A stretch of DNA of 64,000 nt from Portulaca oleracea (taxonomy: Eukaryota; Streptophyta; Magnoliopsida; Caryophyllales; Portulacaceae). The position numbers and the translations under genes were made by a program. Below are positions 47,301-58,100 of this stretch, piece by piece (positions within the stretch are counted from its first letter, which is position 1; each line of letters opens with the position of its first letter). The notes under the pieces were generated by a model. It searched no databases, was not told the origin of the DNA, and was given only the letters and a program-made list of their open reading frames with translations. The stretch covers positions 10,305,501 to 10,369,500 of the forward strand of contig CM055868.1 in the NCBI GenBank assembly GCA_029582165.1, given 5' to 3'.

Positions 47301-47953
47301 TGGTAATTTGGGTTTCCTAAGTAGGGTTGTCGCATCCACCGGGATGGTGTGGCAGGTTAATAGGGAATTGGTTTGGTAGGGTTTCAAATCGCGAAAGACA
47401 GTAATTAATAATACAACTAAACTAAACATGAATTGAAAACAGTAATTACTATAGCAAACATGAATCGAGAATTAAAACTTAATCTAATCAAACATAAACT
47501 GGGAATTAATTAAGATGAACGCTTAGCAAAATCAATATCATGTAAGAATTAATAAAAAGAGACAATTAAATATTACTAACAATCTCAATTGCAGGGAAGA
47601 AAATCATACTACTGGCAATGCGAAATAACGAATTAACTAAAAAAATTAAAAGACTCGATGAAATTAAGGGAATAGAGTATACCTACAGCCTTCTCTTCAC
47701 TCTACCTCCCCTTGCTAGCATTACGAACTCTCCTGAACAAACAAAAGTCGTGGTTCGGATTACTAAGAATCCCCCAAATCCTCACTTGGAAGGAGAATTT
47801 ATGAACCCTTAATCCTCCTATTTCACTAAAAGTTGGAATTTTGTTCTGAACTAATACTAATAACTCGAAGTAACAAGGCTAGAAACAAAAAGCGAGAAGA
47901 ACAAGAATTGAAAACTTGAATTACATTAAACATTGAAAGGGTAAATTACAAGG
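47300..47953. other. About 660 bp of noncoding sequence replacing protease end and integrase start
   Basis: Copia homology stops after LKEVRHIP (about 47955) and resumes before RTLLEKAR (about 47300). The sequence between is AT-rich with no matching frames; on the minus strand it ends with CATCCCGGTGGATGCGAC, reminiscent of the end of Athila/Tat-type LTRs. That identity is a guess. It could be an insertion followed by deletion of the target. Confidence 0.55.
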
Positions 47954-48298
47954 GATATGACGAACCTCCTTGAGAGTTCTAACAATGCCATCATGAGTTC
48001 TGATTTTGCTACCGCCAATTCCTGCAACCATGCAGCCTGTGTCGTTACCCATAACTACGATCCCTGTGTCAACACTCTCATAGGACTCAAACCAATCCTT
48101 GTGAGGACACATATGATAGGTGCACCTCGTGTCAAGAACCCACTCATCTCTAGCTATCCTACTCGATGTGGTAGCCAAGGCATCATCCGTAACTACAAAC
48201 CCATCACCATCTGACTCGGACTCAACACAGTTTGAGGTACCAGGTTTGGTGTGGTTATCCTTACTCTCCTGCTTCTCATTTCCTGTTTTGTCCAACAC
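47921..48298 (-). pseudogene. Copia protease fragment
   Basis: After a Ser/Glu/Asp-rich linker it reads DEWVLDTRCTYHMCPHKDWF and then VVMGNDTGCMVAGIGGSKIR, the copia aspartic protease. The catalytic D-(S/T)-G is D-T-R here, so the enzyme would be dead. The frame is shifted relative to gag upstream. Confidence 0.85.
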
Positions 48299-49068
48299 AC
48301 TCTCTCTATATGCCCCATCTTACTACAGTAGTTACACTTCTTATTCTTGTGAGGATTCCTAGACTTTGAACGGTGTTTAGACCTCCCTATAAACCCGTTT
48401 CCCTTACGATCAGTATTCCTACCCCTTACAACCATAGCATCACCACCCTGGTCATCGCCATCAGTATCAAGTTTCTCCTTAGACAGTAAACTAGCCTTTA
48501 CTTCACTAAGGTTAAGGACACCACGATTCCCATACAACATGATTTCCTTAAATTGTTTATGTGATGCAGGTAGGGACAGAATTAAATGCAAAGCCTTATC
48601 CTCATTAGTATGTTTCACATCCACTGATTCTAATTCAGCAATAATAGAATCAAATTCACTAAGATATTCTTGAATAGAAGTATCTTGGGGCATTTTTAGC
48701 CTGTAGAATTTCTGCTTCATTCGGTACTTGTTTGCAAGTCTCTTTGACATGTACAGCTCCTCCAGCTTGGTCCAGAGCTCCCGAGGTTTCTCGATATGCA
48801 TCACATCTCTCTGAATGTGCTCCGCCAAACACAGCTGAATTCCTGCCAAAGCCTTATCTTCCAACTTCTTCCACTCCTTTGGAGACAGATTGCCCTTGAT
48901 GTCCTTATGGAGTTTCTTGAATTCATCATCGCTCATCGTCTCATCAATCTTCGTGTCGGGATACTCAATCGCATCCCATAACCCGTGTTGAATCAGGATT
49001 GCCTTCATCTACAGTCTCCACATGGTAAATCTCCTCGTTCCATCAAATTTTGAAATATCGCACTTCAT
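48193..49068 (-). pseudogene. Copia gag with zinc knuckle
   Basis: The likely start is MKCDISKFDGTRRFTMWRL at 49068. A TAG at 49009-49011 sits where the family has a sense codon before MKAILIQHGLWDAIE. It continues through a UBN2-type gag (LAEHIQRDVMHIEKPRELWT, IQEYLSEFDSIIAELES, ILSLPASHKQFKE) to the knuckle CNYCSKMGHIERVC (C-x2-C-x4-H-x4-C). The frame runs on past the real junction with protease. Confidence 0.9.
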
Positions 49069-49089
49069 GATTGAAGCAATCTCCACCTT

Positions 49090-49101
49090 GCTCTGATACC
49101 A
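49090..49101 (-). promoter_or_regulatory. Primer binding site for initiator tRNA-Met
   Basis: On the minus strand TGGTATCAGAGC lies two bases after the LTR end. It is complementary to the 3' end of plant initiator tRNA-Met and is the standard copia primer site. It fixes the element's orientation and the LTR border at 49104. Confidence 0.92.
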
Positions 49102-49103
49102 CT

Positions 49104-49847
49104 TGTTAGGGATAAATAGTAGCAAGGTAACTGCGGAAGCGAATAATAAAATCGAATTGAGATGACGGATATTATGACAAAATTTAGGAACGTAAGCGAT
49201 GAAATCAAACACCAGAATTACATGGGAAATCGAAGAACTCGGAGAAAAACCCACGGACGGCGACAGCCAGAAAATAATCCACTGTGAGAAAGGAGGAGTA
49301 CAACTTGAACACTATCACAGAGTGTGATGTGTTCCAAAAAGGAGATTACAATACCAATCTCTCAACTGTTAACTCACAATCTCTCGGAATACACTGGGGA
49401 AAATATTAGTGAGACTCCCTCTCTCTCAATATTCTCTCTCTCTCTCTCTAGCTCTCTGTGTTTCCGATATATTTTGGTGAAAAAAAACATATACCATATT
49501 TATAGTGTTGGTGAGAGAAGGAAACTAGGTTAAACAATAAACAACCTAAAGAAAAAACCGTCGCAGACCGAACCCCCGCTAGAGGCGCTAGTAGCGCCCT
49601 CTAGACGCAGGCCGCGTCAACTGATTTTTGCTTTCTATGCTAGACGCTGGCAGCATCTGGGACAAGTGGGCAGCGACTGGTGTTGAGAGGCGCTAGCAAC
49701 GACTGGTGTTGAGAGGCGCTAGCAGCGCCAGCTTCAAGTCATCTTTTGTGAGGGGCGCTGCTAGCGTCCCATGCGACGCTGGTGGTGCCCTGTTCTTCCT
49801 CCCTCTATCTGGACCCTGAGGATCCAATGGGCCACACAAACCCAAGA
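49104..49847 (-). repeat. 5' LTR of the copia element (744 bp)
   Basis: On the plus strand it runs from TGTTAGGGATAAATAG to about ACAAACCCAAGA; the expected final CA appears as GA. It contains TATAAATA on the minus strand (plus 49497-49504), a CT-rich tract at 49420-49455 and GC-rich GGCGCTAGCAGCGCC palindromes. The 3' copy keeps only the last 280 bp or so. Confidence 0.85.
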
Positions 49848-49871
49848 AAAAGGCTTTAGAAGGAAAAAGAG

Positions 49872-50983
49872 GAGGCTAGCAATTGCACACCTCACCCATA
49901 TGGAAACAACACCTTCCAGGTAGATGTTGAGAAAGATAGGCTAATAGTGGACCTCAACTCTACTACATGTACATGTAGAAAATGGGATCTCACTGGAATA
50001 CCCTACTCTCATGCAATTTCATGTGCAGCTTGGCTAAACTTGGAAGCTGAACAGTTTGTGAATCCAAGGTTCAAAAAACAAGAGTGCTTAAAAGCATATG
50101 AGTTCTCCATCTCACCATGTGTTGGAGAAAGGCATTGGCCTTTGAAAGAACTTCTAATGTTGCCACCTCGTGTCATCCCTAGATCTGGAAGACCAAAACA
50201 GGATCAAAGGAGAGACCACCATGAAGATCCCGAAAGGGCCGGTAAATTAACAAGTCAAGGACTTGTTATGTACTGTAGTATATGCAAGAAGATAGGTCAC
50301 AACAAAAGGGGTTGCCGACAAAGATAAAACTGCACCACCCCAGCAACCCCAGCCAGAACCACATCCAGAACAACCAGCTCGCAGGCAACGGGGAAGGCCT
50401 AGGAAACAACCATCCAACTATGATATTGCTAGAGGGGTTGCTTCTACTACTAATGGAGGTGTTGCTGGTAGGGGGTCTGCAAGGGTGGCTAACATGGGAG
50501 GTGGTAGGGGTGTTGCCACCAAGGAATAGTTGCTTCTTCTATAGTTAGGGGAGGGGGAGAGGTGCAACTACTAGGGGAGGTGATGCCAAGGGAAGAGGTG
50601 TTGCCAGGGGAAGGGGATTTGGAATGGGAAGGTGGTTTCCTACTGGAAATGGAAGTGGAAGTTGAAGTGGAAGTGGTAGGGATGAAGCTAGTAGAAGTGT
50701 TGCATATTGGTTGGGGATTCCAAATGCAAGGGTAAGCATATTTCCCTCTCTTTTTTTTATTTGAAACTTTTTAGAATAACAAAAAAAAAGTGGACTGTGT
50801 TTGTTTTTATGGTGACCATACAATACATGATTATGGTATTAAAATTTCCATTTTTTTTAGCAGGAGGCATCTTCATCAGCTACAACTGGCCACATGATAG
50901 ATGCACCTTCATCAAGTGGACAAAATATTCGAACAACTCAAGCTCCAGGCACTAGTCAACCCTTCAGGGAATATTGGAGATAC
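49872..50983 (+). pseudogene. Mutator-like transposase, C-terminal part
   Basis: It reads GNNTFQVDVEKDRLIVDLNS and CTCRKWDLTGIPYSHAISCA, the SWIM zinc finger of MuDR/MULE transposases. The third ligand position, normally Cys in IPCxHA, is Tyr, so the finger is damaged. Then RHWPLKELLMLPPRVI, a CCHC knuckle YCSICKKIGHNKRGC and, after a frameshift near 50320, a Pro/Gln-rich segment with RRQRGRPRKQ and Gly/Arg repeats. A last piece (GTSQPFREYWRY, about 50945-50983) follows an intron-like gap. The catalytic DDE region is absent, cut off by the copia element. Confidence 0.82.
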
Positions 50984-51399
50984 TGATGCAGATAATTTAC
51001 TGTTTGTATTTTGGAGATGCTATGAATTAGTCATTTGTATTTTATTAAGGCTATTTGTACCAAACATTCATGCATTGCCTTTAGACCAAGCTGTTTGTAT
51101 CAAACAGATACCGCTGTGTATTTTGTCATTCACAAGACATCATCAATCTATGTAACAAATGCAAGCAAGTTCTTTTGTATATCATCACAAACACAAGACA
51201 TCTCCCCACCTATTTTGGATGAATGAACTGAAGTTCTTTTGTACCAAACATTCATGCATTGCCTTTATCTTTGTTATTGTTGAAAAGTAAATGCTAAGTT
51301 CTTTTGTAACAAATGCAAGCGGTATATCTGTTGATGGTGTCTTGTGAATGACAAAATACACAGCGGTAACAAATGCAAGCAACTGTATCCAAAATAGAT
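50984..51399. other. Spacer between the two convergent Mutator-element genes
   Basis: About 415 bp with internal repeats: ACCAAACATTCATGCATTGC occurs near 51058 and 51242, and ATCATCACAAACACAA occurs near 51182 and 51413. It probably holds the overlapping 3' UTRs. No gene seen. Confidence 0.55.
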
Positions 51400-52117
51400 T
51401 CATCCAAAAACTATCATCACAAACACAATACATTCATTCATCTCCCCACCTATTAATGACCTATTGACAACAACCACAACAACTACAATTACAAACACTA
51501 TAAAGTGTATCCATCCATATCTGCCAGCTCCTAGTTGCTTCAAATGAAGCATTTCATCTCTCAAAGCCTTCACCTCTGCCTCATTTGCCTTCCTTATCTT
51601 CTTCTCATCCTCAAGTTTTCCTCTAAGCTTGGTGACTTCTTCCTCAAATTTTACATTATTGTGAGTCTCATTCCTCAACTGCTGCATTTCAGTTTGCATT
51701 CTTGACATTTCCCCAACAAGTTGCTCCATCCTTTCCTCCCAAATTGAGTTGTTCTCAAGAAAGTAATTGTCAATCTCGTCTTCCCAAATAAAGAAACCAC
51801 ACCCCTAATTCACCTACATATTGCATATAAAAACAATAAACATATCACAAATTTTGCATTTTTTACCCTAAGCCAAAACCACCCTAAACCCTATTAAACG
51901 AGAACACACTGATCTTCCCAAATTTGCATCCAATAAACTTCCTTCTATAGTTACGTTCCTTGAGGTAGGTTTTAAACACAACAGGGGCCTTATGCTTGCA
52001 TTTTAATGTCGCAACAATTGGGCTTCTTGAATCTGACGTTCCCGACTCAAATGTTCTCCCAACGCTTGAAGGCATCTTGACTATGGCTACCAGCCATTCT
52101 CTGCGAAATGTAGCCAT
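51400..52117 (-). CDS. GRF-type zinc finger protein with coiled coil and C-terminal membrane segment
   Basis: Two exons, 52117-51908 and 51804-51400, joined in phase 0, encode 204 residues. The start is MATFRREWLVAIVKMPSS. The GRF finger is LKCKHKAPVVFKTYLKERN, then RRKFIGCKFGKIS|GCGFFIWEDE, with C-x-H, C and C ligands in the C-x-H...C-x6-C arrangement. A coiled coil follows (MEQLVGEMSRMQTEMQQLRN to EVKALRDEMLHLKQL) and then a hydrophobic segment FIVFVIVVVVVVV. The plan GRF plus coiled coil plus tail anchor is common in plant GRF proteins. The donor AGT|GTGTTC is weak, so the splice is inferred from frame and motif. It sits convergent to the transposase remnant and inside the element, with an intact frame. 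Function unknown. Confidence 0.75.
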
Positions 52118-52607
52118 AATTGAGTGAAATGAAAAGACAGAGACGAGTGAGAAGAATAGAGAAGAATTAGGGTTTTTCAAAGGGAGCAATTCTTAGAGAG
52201 AGATTAGACCTACACAGTCTACAATTCTAGGCTGCGAATGTTTCTCTTCAACATATCTCTTTCCTCCACTTTTTTCCTTTTATTGTAATTAAACATACCT
52301 TAGGTGGGGAAGTAATAAATAAGTTAATCAGAGAGTGAGGTGTATAGTGGAAAAAAGGGGAAATAGTGATTAGGAAAACCACATAATACACCCGCATGCC
52401 CCCAAATATTTTTCCTTTTTTTTGGCTCAAAAAACCTCCACATAAGCTTCCACCACCGCCATGTCACACTTTCGACGAGTTGGACTCAGTGGCGGTTTAC
52501 TGGAAAAAAATAGTATATCAAGTTCAGTTTGTCTAAAATAAATGTTCAAGGTTGGTTCGTTGAATCAAAGCACCATGAAAGATTGGTTTATTTAATTCCA
52601 ATTTCCC

Positions 52608-52979
52608 TAAAAGAAATATGTAAGCAGTGAAAATTGTAGATTAGGAATGATGTAAGTGGTTACATAGGGAAGAAAAACCCCCTCCCCCTGCTTAACAACT
52701 ATAAATATGTAAACCTTTAGTGAAGAAGGCAAAGAAACGAGCAAACTTTAAGTTTCTCACTTGTTTGTTTGTTTTTTTTTTTCTTACAAGAGTGTTGGTT
52801 GTAATCATGTTTTGAATTCCTCCATTTTGGGGACGCACTAACAAAATAAGTCTAACTATATAAATTTCAGTATCTTTATATCTTTCAAATAAGTCCATTC
52901 TTGTAAAAGAACTTTTAAAAACGAATTTAGAAGAATTTATAATTGATACTGGAACTGGAATGTATGAGGAAGACGGAAT
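52608..52979. other. Intergenic spacer
   Basis: AT-rich. The short minus-strand frame at 52692-52898 has no recognisable domain. Nothing else supported. Confidence 0.5.
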
Positions 52980-53870
52980 AGTATTGAAAGTTAAATTAGG
53001 CTAGTTAAATAAAGCGCGGAAAATAAATTGCGGAAATTAAAAGATAGACAAAACCCGGTAATTGTTTACGATGTTCCTCCGAACTCAATTTCGGAGTACG
53101 TCACCGGCTAGAGTTCTCCAACTCTAGGATTTAACCTCGAATTATTATTAGGATGGATTTCTACAACCGATCTTAGAGACTTCTCTACTCTCAAGATCTC
53201 ACCACCTGATATCGCCTCTCAATCAAGTGTGGCGGAGTCGACCTCTCAACTCCTAAATCCTCTTCCTAACAATAATCTCTACAACTCAACTCAACATATA
53301 ATAACTCAGTACAATTCTTTTATCTCACACTTAACAATAGAAATTAATAATACACAAGTGAGATGTTTTCTTGTGTCCTCTTGTCTCTTCTCTTATTCTC
53401 TTTAATGTCCAATCTCCTTGTATTTATAGTGCAAGAGCCGATGACCAAACTTGGACAAATCTTGATCAATCACAACATAATCCTCATAAGGAATGGACAT
53501 ATGATCTTCTTGATTACCTTGTATATAATGTACTTCACCAATATGCCAAGCTACTACAATATGTATATATAGATGCATATATCTTAGCACATAAAGAATC
53601 AATATTAATCAAATTTATGATATAATATAATCATGATCAAATCAATCAAATTAATATCCATACTTATTATTAGTTTCAATATTAATCAAGATTATCATAT
53701 CATAAATTTGTCCAATCAAATATTCTCAAATTAATATATTGGATCATCATAAGTATTATATATGAGTAACATAATAATTAAATCACTTCAATTTCTTACC
53801 TCATATATAAACTTATTTTATGGTTTGTTATCATCAAAATAATTACATGTGTCATAAAGCCAACAAGTAT
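52980..53870. repeat. 5-bp target site duplication AGTAT around the solo LTR
   Basis: Identical 5-mers abut both ends of the 881-bp LTR; read directly. Confidence 0.8.
52985..53865 (-). mobile_element. Solo LTR (copia-like), complete, with target duplication
   Basis: An 881-bp block from TGAAAGTTAAATTAGG to AAAGCCAACA. AGTAT lies at 52980-52984 and again at 53866-53870, a perfect 5-bp duplication. Read on the minus strand it begins TGTTGGCTTTATGACAC, has a TATAAATA box (plus 53420-53427) and a typical U5. No internal region is present, so it arose by LTR-LTR recombination. Confidence 0.82.
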
Positions 53871-54388
53871 GATTAATACACTGAACTTTGAACATGGACA
53901 ATAATGCACTGAACTTTGAGGGGTGTTGGACAATAACGCACCCGAAACAATTTCGATGGTGGCTAACTTGGTGGCGATCTTACGTGGCAGACGGAGAAGA
54001 GGAACAGACAAAATAATATCTAAATTTATGACATATCAGCTAATTTACACAAGCAAAGGTGATTTTATACAACTATATCAACAATCTCTCAACGGAAACA
54101 CGTTTGAACAAATGAGATTTTATGTTTTTTTACTCTTTTCAAAGTTGATTATCTTTGTTTATGTCGGGATTAGCTGATATGCCATAAATTTAAATATTTT
54201 TAGACCAATTTATCTCATCCACCTGTTATGTAGGATTGCCACTAAGTCAGCCACAGTCGAAATCGTTCTGAGTGCATTATTGTTCAGAACTCCCCAGAGT
54301 ATAGTGTATTATTGTCTAACGTCAAAATTCACTATATTATTATCCATTACCCCAAAAATTTAGTTTATTAATATCCAAAAACCCTATA
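53871..54388. mobile_element. Fold-back MITE, third member of the 7563 family
   Basis: Arms share the family words (ATAATGCACTGAACTTTGAG on the left; TGAGTGCATTATTGTTC and ATATCCAAAAACCC on the right) and enclose unrelated sequence (54000-54190). The left tip is missing beside the solo LTR, so the LTR insertion or a later deletion removed it. Confidence 0.7.
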
Positions 54389-54723
54389 TTACATTGTTTC
54401 AACAAAATAGTAATATTAAAATAATATCTTATCAAAGTTCTACATACAAAGAAACCAAAAAACGTGTGTGGCCATAGTGCACAATGTACGTGAATTAGTT
54501 AGGTGTAACCGGAATTTATGTATACAATTCAATTGACATGAAGAAACTCTCATATTCACTTAGGCTGCGGTCTTTTATGTAGTAGATTCGGTGTAATAAT
54601 ACACCATACTCTTTAAATTTTATCATAGTCTACCACATTTTTTTAATTTTTATCATTATCAATATATCTTTTCATTTTTATTTTTCTTCACTTTTTTCCT
54701 CTATTTTTTACATTGTTTCTCCT

Positions 54724-54741
54724 CACGTACCCCACCAACTA
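54724..54741 (+). promoter_or_regulatory. Possible ACGT-core plus MYB-type element
   Basis: CACGTA (54724-54729) lies 4 bp before ACCAACTA (54734-54741), resembling the paired ACGT element and MYB recognition element of chalcone synthase light-responsive promoters. Both are short motifs, so this is only suggestive. Confidence 0.25.
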
Positions 54742-54904
54742 CAACTCTCATCACAATTCACCATACTTCACCACAGTTTTTCAAATTCCACCACACCGCG
54801 CTGCACTGCACCATTACCACACTGCACCAATTGTATAAAATAACAGTGCCTTACTACTCACACGGTCTTCATTAAGTGTGTCAGCAAAAATGTTTCTGCA
54901 TCAT

Positions 54905-54911
54905 TATAAAA
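54905..54911 (+). promoter_or_regulatory. TATA box of the type III PKS gene
   Basis: TATAAAA, 85 bp upstream of the ATG at 54996, gives an expected 5' UTR of about 55-60 bases. Context ATTATAAAATG. Confidence 0.6.
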
Positions 54912-54995
54912 TGTCCTCGATATTGTCCTATCTCATCGGACACATTCAAATATCAAAGAAAACTCCAAAAGCCAAACACAAAATAGGTTGCTACC

Positions 54996-55158
54996 ATGAA
55001 TAGAGATGCCCAAAGAGCCAATGGTCCGGCCACCATTCTAGCCATAGGCACAGCCAACCCGCCAAATGTGATGTACCAGGCTCAGTACACCGACTTTTAT
55101 TTTCATGTCACAGACAGCGAGCACATGATTGACCTCAAAAATAAATTCAAGCGCATGT
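54996..55158 (+). CDS. Type III PKS exon 1
   Basis: 54 codons plus one base, starting at ACCATGA, a good plant start context. It aligns from residue 1 with CHS, being about 5 residues shorter at the N-terminus (no EVRK-type helix). The donor T|GTATGTT lies inside the Cys codon after KFKRM. Confidence 0.94.
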
Positions 55159-58100
55159 GTATGTTATATCTCTTAATTATTCTTATAATTTCCGTGTTTT
55201 AGAAATAAGATTACCATTCTTGAATTTTTAATTACTTCGTACATTACATTCCTCTCATCACAGTGATACTTTCACCAAATTTAAGATCTATTTAAATTGT
55301 GGTAAAATTTGTGGTAAAAATGGTTGGTGTAGTAGGTAAAGAGAAACAAAAGTGAAAAATAGTGAGAAAAGTGTGGGAATCGAAAATTATGGTTGATGTG
55401 GTAAAATATGGTATGATATAGTAGTATATGATAATTTATGGTAATTGTGATAAATTATAGTAGTTGAGGTATAATACCACACAAAAGATTAAACCCTAAA
55501 TTTTCGACTTCAAGCAAATGTTAAATTCCATACTTTTGAATTTAAAATGTCTTTTTTCCTTTTAAATTTATTCATGCAAATAAAGATAATTGTTAGGGAT
55601 TAGATTCTAAAACCACTTGTTCGGAATTAAATCCAACTGAACGAATTTAATATGACAGTAGAAGTAGACAAGATAATAAATTAGTGATACATGTACTGAG
55701 ACAATAAACAAGAATAATATAAAGTAACGAAAACAAGTTTTTCTTTCGAAACCAAATGCGGAAAAAAAAATCACGGGAGACAAGATAAAATTCACTATAA
55801 TATGGAGAGATTACAAAGGATAGTCCAAATGTGTTGAGATCAAAGGAAAAATCTCAATTGGTTATAGCACAATGGCAGTAGACATATCTCAAAGCACACA
55901 GGATAAAGGAGATTACAATCTTATAATAAAATCTGTCTAAGTGGAATAGAAAAGGAGATTCATAAGGGTGCCTTATAAGGACATAATTTGGTCAGCTTAA
56001 ACTAGGTTGACTAGCCTAGTAGTTATAGAAAACCCAAGTAGATTTAGAACCGTTTTCTAGCCCAAATCAACTATTTCGAGACCAAGCAGTGTCAATATCT
56101 AAAAGAAAATAATTATTTATTTTCAAAACTTGAGTCTTAATTGAATTAGGACATTGTCCAACAAACTCCACCTTCGACAAAATTCCATGATACGACATCT
56201 GTGGACAGGGATGGAGCTACGCTTGGGCAAAGAGGGGCAATTACCCCCTGGACTGCATCATTTTAATATTTAGTGCACATATAGTGTTTCCACATTTTCT
56301 TTGTAGAGTAAGTGGTGGATTTAGAGAAGTAACTTAGTGGTTAGGGGTTTGAAACATACATGATGATATTAATATACATTATGATTTATGACATTTTACA
56401 TCTTACTTGGACTCCATCTTTTTTCCTTGCTCATTTTCAAATGTTTGACAAATATAGATATTATTGTTGCAAATAATTATAATAACTAAAAACAGTAATG
56501 ATAGACCAGTAAATATCAATTTATGAACATGTAATATATTGATTTAATTGATCAAAAAAATATATAATTATTTAAGTGTATTGACAGTAATCTAAAATTT
56601 GTCTATTTAAAGTGAAGAAATTGAAATAAAAAATAATTAATTTATTTAATATATGTCATGCTTGCATGATTAAAGTAGTAAATTAATGAATATAATTTTA
56701 TGTGAATAAACTAGACAATTTAAAGTTTATTACTGTATCATTTTTTTCTTCACTTTAGTAAAAATATATTTTATAATTCTTTTTTGAAATATAATAGACG
56801 TATTGTAATGATTGTCCCCCTCAACATCTTCTTCTGGCTTCGTGCCTGGCCTGCATATATGTATCAACTTTTATCTTCACCATTCATTTTTTTAGTACAA
56901 CATTACAAAATAATTTTTCTAAATGAAAAAGTTGTTTACGAAGTTTTTTAAAATTTAAATATCTTAACTCTTTAACGTAAAAACAAGCATATTTTGAAAA
57001 ATATTTATTTAAATTTTTTTAAAATTAACTAAAATTTCAAAAAGTATATTTTACAATTTATATTAAATAACTAAACTAACGATGAAGATAAAACTTGACA
57101 TATATACGAATATGATTTATTTTAGGGAAATTCCATTCGGTAGACTCCAACTTTTGCCTGTTCCAAGTGGTCAACCACTTTTTAAATTATTCCAAGGTGT
57201 AGGTTTATTGTGAAGATTATTTCAAATGGTAGACTTATTTTGAAAACTTTAAAAATTATTCAAAGTTTTCAAGCACTTTAAAAACTATATCTAGTTATCA
57301 AACACTTTAAGTATTATTCAAAGTGAGTCGAGTGTGAGATTGCTAGGGAGAGCTTAATGAAATTGAGAAATGAAGAAAGTTTTGCGAGCAATATGTTATC
57401 AACGATACAAAAAAAAAAGTTCACGAGATGGAAAAGTTTACAAAATAATTAAGTCTACCACTTGAAATAGTTTTAAAAGTGGTTGACAACTTGAAATAGG
57501 CAAAAGTTGAAGCCTACCAAATGGAATTTTCCTTTATTTTACTTATAGTTGTATCTGTATTATAAGTTATGGTTTGAGCATCTTTTCTCAAAATGTAATC
57601 CTATGATTTATAAAAACTTACCATTTGTTTTGGAGGACTCATGCATATTTATATAATTGATAATTTATACTAAAGAATCATTTATTTCTTTAGTTGTAGC
57701 TTGGTGAATTATGGATATAAGTCATTTCATCCAAAAACGACCTGTCATGAGTGTAACATGATTCAGAGTTGTCCCAAAACTAAAAACTGAAACAACTTGA
57801 ACTAAATTTGATCCTATTTGATCCGATTTAACCTAATCCGAATATAGTTTGAACTAATCACACCCGACTTGGAAATCGAACTGGCCTGAACAAGATTTAT
57901 TCGAACCAACCTAAACTCGATTGACTCGAAATATGTTCAGATCTCAAGACGTTGTTAGCATACAAACAATAACCATGACAAAACAATAAATAAAGATTCA
58001 ACACCCGTAATTAATGTGGAAGAACCCAAAACCGAGAAAAAACCACAAACGATACACTATAAGAGGATCACAACAATGTTACATTGATTCTCAAGCCTCC

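Larger units (their letters stand above)
44660..49847 (-). mobile_element. Ty1/copia retrotransposon, minus strand, defective
   Basis: A 5' LTR (49104-49847), primer binding site, gag, protease, partial integrase, reverse transcriptase and RNase H follow in copia order, ending in a truncated 3' LTR (about 44660-44945). Two long stretches of the LTRs are the same (for example GCGTCAACTGATTTTTGCTT and GGGACAAGTGGGCAGCGACT). At least three in-frame stops, a frameshift between gag and protease, and about 660 bp of foreign sequence between protease and integrase make it non-autonomous. Its insertion apparently removed the start of the Mutator-like element to the right. Confidence 0.9.
49848..52607. 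mobile_element. Mutator-like element remnant (left end lost)
   Basis: The remnant consists of the transposase C-terminus (plus strand), the GRF-finger gene (minus strand) and a right end near 52607. Read inward, that end starts GGGAAATTGGAATTAAATA, a Mutator-type tip like those of the MITEs at 57125 and 38963. The left end is replaced by the copia LTR. Without the left end the 9-bp duplication cannot be tested (TAAAAGAAA follows the right end). Confidence 0.6.
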
